A stretch of DNA of 36,607 nt, from contig JABMQQ010000148.1 in NCBI GenBank assembly GCA_013202495.1, forward strand, positions 1-36,607, in the 5' to 3' direction. This DNA is from Fidelibacterota bacterium (lineage in GTDB: Bacteria > Fidelibacterota > UBA8477 > JABMPR01). The position numbers and the translations under genes are program-made. Shown here piece after piece: positions 34,791 to 36,607 of this stretch (position 1 is the first letter of the stretch; each line of letters starts with the position of its first letter). The notes beneath the pieces are model-generated. The model did not search any database, was not told the origin of the DNA, and saw nothing but the letters and a program-made list of their open reading frames with translations.

Positions 34791-36506
34791 CTATTTTTCG
34801 CCTGCCAGATTATCATAAAAAACATGGGCGGCTGAATAATTAACCTTAACAGAATAATCCTTTTGGAGTCGCTTGTAGACATTTTCGGTACGCGAGGCTC
34901 GCAATTCACTCAGGATTTCCGTTCTAACGCGCCCCTTGACCTTGCTGTAAGGTTTTGGTCCTTCAGGAATGATATCATCCAGCTGGATGACTGAATAACC
35001 ATTTCCGAGCTTTAAAGGGCCTGCGATATCTCCAATCTCCATAGAGAAGGCAGCTTTTCCCATGGCGCCATAACGACCCTCTTGAAAAGCGGGCAATAAT
35101 CCGCCACCTTCTTTGGTGGCTTTTCTTTCAGTATAACGTAAAGCCAGCTTTTCAACGAGTTCACCTGCATCAACGCGCTTTTTCAGGGCTACGGCGAAGA
35201 GGCTGTCTTTTACAAAAACCTCTCTCACGAGCACCTTCTTTTTATCCATATACTTATCAGCCTTGTTTGCATCATAAAAAGCAAGCAGCTCCTCTTCGCT
35301 GGGGGTGAGGTCTGAATTGATTTCTTGCGCTACGAAAGCGTCATAAGCATATCGCTCAACGAGATCGTTGATTTTTCCGGCAAAGTCTTCGTCCTGCTCA
35401 AACTTATTGTCATAACCATAACTGATAATAAGGTTTTGAGTAATAATCTGATCTATAATTCCCAGGAATTGATTTTCGGTAACAAAGCGTGGCTTTTGAC
35501 CATCATCGAGCATTTTGATCTCTCCGACCAACCAATCACTCCCGAGCTCTTCACCCTTTAGCTTAAACAGGGGGGCTTGAAAATTGAGCTTTATGAGCAT
35601 TTCATCCATGGCGTCTTTTTTTACCGAGGAGCCATCAAAAAGCATGAAAAACTCATGAACGTTTCCAGTAATAATTTCGAACCCAGCAGCTTTTTTCTGC
35701 TCTTCCAGAAACTGGTTTGCCATCTGACCAAGCTCGGCGCTTTTTTCGCGACTTGCCTGTTGTTTGAGTGAGTTCTTTTCGGTTTCGAAATCACCTCGTT
35801 CAAGCTCTCGCTTTGCCTCTAGCTTGATGATGTGAAAACCAAAATCTGTTTCAACGACATCAGAGACTTCTCCGGGCTCCAGCTTAAAGGCTGTTTCCTG
35901 AAAAGGACCAACCATTTTTCCCCAGCCAAACCAACCAAGATCTCCACCATTCTCTTTACCGGAAGGATCATCAGTGAATTCACTGGCCAGCTCCTCGAAG
36001 GTCTCACCCTTTGAAAGGCGGTTATTGATCTGACCCATAAGCGCCAGAGCCTCAACCTTGGTTCGTTCTGAGCGAGAGCGAGAGGTGCCCTGGAACTGCA
36101 GCAAAATATGTCGCGCGTTCAATTCAGTGCCGGAGCGCTCATAGACTTCCCGGACATACTCATCGCTGATTACAGCATCAAGAATAACCTTAGTATAGAC
36201 ATACTGAAGCATCTGTCTTTTTTCGGCCTTCATTTTCTTGTCTTGAATATCATCGGTCTCACCTAATCCCTGATCTACAGCAGCACGTGAAAACAGAGCC
36301 TTTCTTACATGTTCATCCACCTTGGAATCCATGAAGTCGTGATCCTTTTCAGCAAAGCGAGAGGCCGGGTTTTTGGAAGTAAAGTCTTCCAGAGAGATAG
36401 CTTTTCCATCTATAGTGGCGAGCGTGTCATTATCCATGTTTGAGCATGCAAAGACCAGCATAAGCAGACCCAGCGAAAAGAGGGTCGTAGTAAAGCGAGA
36501 GTTCAT
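34791..36506 (-). CDS. Lipoprotein peptidyl-prolyl isomerase with two parvulin domains
   Basis: This 571-residue lipoprotein (LVFAC, C21) heads the isomerase operon. After a SurA-N-like region it has a well-kept parvulin domain at 128-234, with ARHILLQF, ELASEFTDDPSGKENGGDLGWFGWG and ETDFGFHIIKLE. A long middle segment separates it from a second, weaker parvulin domain at about 423-515 (VLVREVFV ... GGGLLPAFQEGRYGAMGKAAFSMEIGDIAGPLKLGNGYSVIQL). The layout resembles PpiD or PrsA-type foldases. AAAAGG eight bases before the ATG supports the start. It should assist folding of secreted or outer-membrane proteins. Confidence 0.92.
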   Translation of the reverse strand: MNSRFTTTLFSLGLLMLVFACSNMDNDTLATIDGKAISLEDFTSKNPASRFAEKDHDFMDSKVDEHVRKALFSRAAVDQGLGETDDIQDKKMKAEKRQMLQYVYTKVILDAVISDEYVREVYERSGTELNARHILLQFQGTSRSRSERTKVEALALMGQINNRLSKGETFEELASEFTDDPSGKENGGDLGWFGWGKMVGPFQETAFKLEPGEVSDVVETDFGFHIIKLEAKRELERGDFETEKNSLKQQASREKSAELGQMANQFLEEQKKAAGFEIITGNVHEFFMLFDGSSVKKDAMDEMLIKLNFQAPLFKLKGEELGSDWLVGEIKMLDDGQKPRFVTENQFLGIIDQIITQNLIISYGYDNKFEQDEDFAGKINDLVERYAYDAFVAQEINSDLTPSEEELLAFYDANKADKYMDKKKVLVREVFVKDSLFAVALKKRVDAGELVEKLALRYTERKATKEGGGLLPAFQEGRYGAMGKAAFSMEIGDIAGPLKLGNGYSVIQLDDIIPEGPKPYSKVKGRVRTEILSELRASRTENVYKRLQKDYSVKVNYSAAHVFYDNLAGEK

Positions 36507-36607
36507 TTCATTAACCTTTTAATAATATTAGAGATATCAATTATCATTATCGTCGGAAAATTTAGACGAGCGATTAAGGCTTTCCAAGAATATTCTAAGG
36601 GAACCCA

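Overview
The window looks like a piece of chromosome from a Gram-negative, respiring bacterium of moderate GC content. Lipoprotein signals, periplasmic parvulin-type folding factors, an A2-type caa3 oxidase, an exported nickel superoxide dismutase, a YfiR-type periplasmic protein and dispersed stem-loop repeats point to a marine member of the FCB assemblage, possibly Marinimicrobia-like. No rRNA or ribosomal protein gene is present, so the placement is inference. I found no tRNA, rRNA, CRISPR, transposase or phage gene.

Layout. Positions 1-387 hold no supported gene. 388-1939 (+): a TfoX N-terminal-domain protein and a YcaQ-type winged-helix glycosylase. 1994-3847 (-): two permeases of a peptide/nickel-type ABC importer without ATPase or binding protein. 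3949-5911 (+): an unassigned polytopic membrane protein and an AI-2E-type permease. 5977-8484 (-): Nudix hydrolase, MFS transporter and RecO. 8638-12077 (+): a HypD-like glycyl radical enzyme (trans-4-hydroxy-L-proline dehydratase) with its activase behind a near-consensus promoter. 12253-14657 (+): overlapping genes for a YfiR-like protein, a CHASE8-HAMP histidine kinase and a lone receiver domain. 14842-15824 (+): a DUF457-like membrane protein and a GNAT acetyltransferase. 15849-21363 (-): an oxidase cluster transcribed sco, coxA, coxC, subunit IV, coxB(cyt c), then ctaB after a repeat-filled gap. 21558-23660 (-): a DUF1456 protein, Ni-SOD, a nucleotidyltransferase and a 56-residue Lys-rich protein. 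23892-26120 (+): monomeric isocitrate dehydrogenase. 26460-29264 (+): an arsR-led redox and permease operon. 29597-31882 (-): GNAT, PhoU-like protein and Na/Pi cotransporter. 32687-36506 (-): three successive parvulin-type prolyl isomerases.

How the genes work together. HypD and its activase should convert hydroxyproline to pyrroline-5-carboxylate anaerobically, while the caa3 oxidase cluster with Sco and CtaB supports aerobic respiration; this suggests a facultative or microaerobic life. The YfiR-kinase-receiver set looks like the YfiR/YfiN envelope-sensing module with the diguanylate cyclase output replaced by a two-component output. The ArsR operon joins a metalloid sensor with a CxxC lipoprotein, a CcdA electron conduit, a Cys-motif permease and a mini-thioredoxin, so a thiol-coupled metalloid export or repair route is a reasonable hypothesis. 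The isomerase trio probably serves folding of outer-membrane or secreted proteins.

The most notable items are the YfiR-gated kinase module, the ArsR redox/permease operon with a clear operator-like inverted repeat, the Ni-SOD whose nickel hook would be exposed by signal peptidase, and several perfect palindromes between genes.
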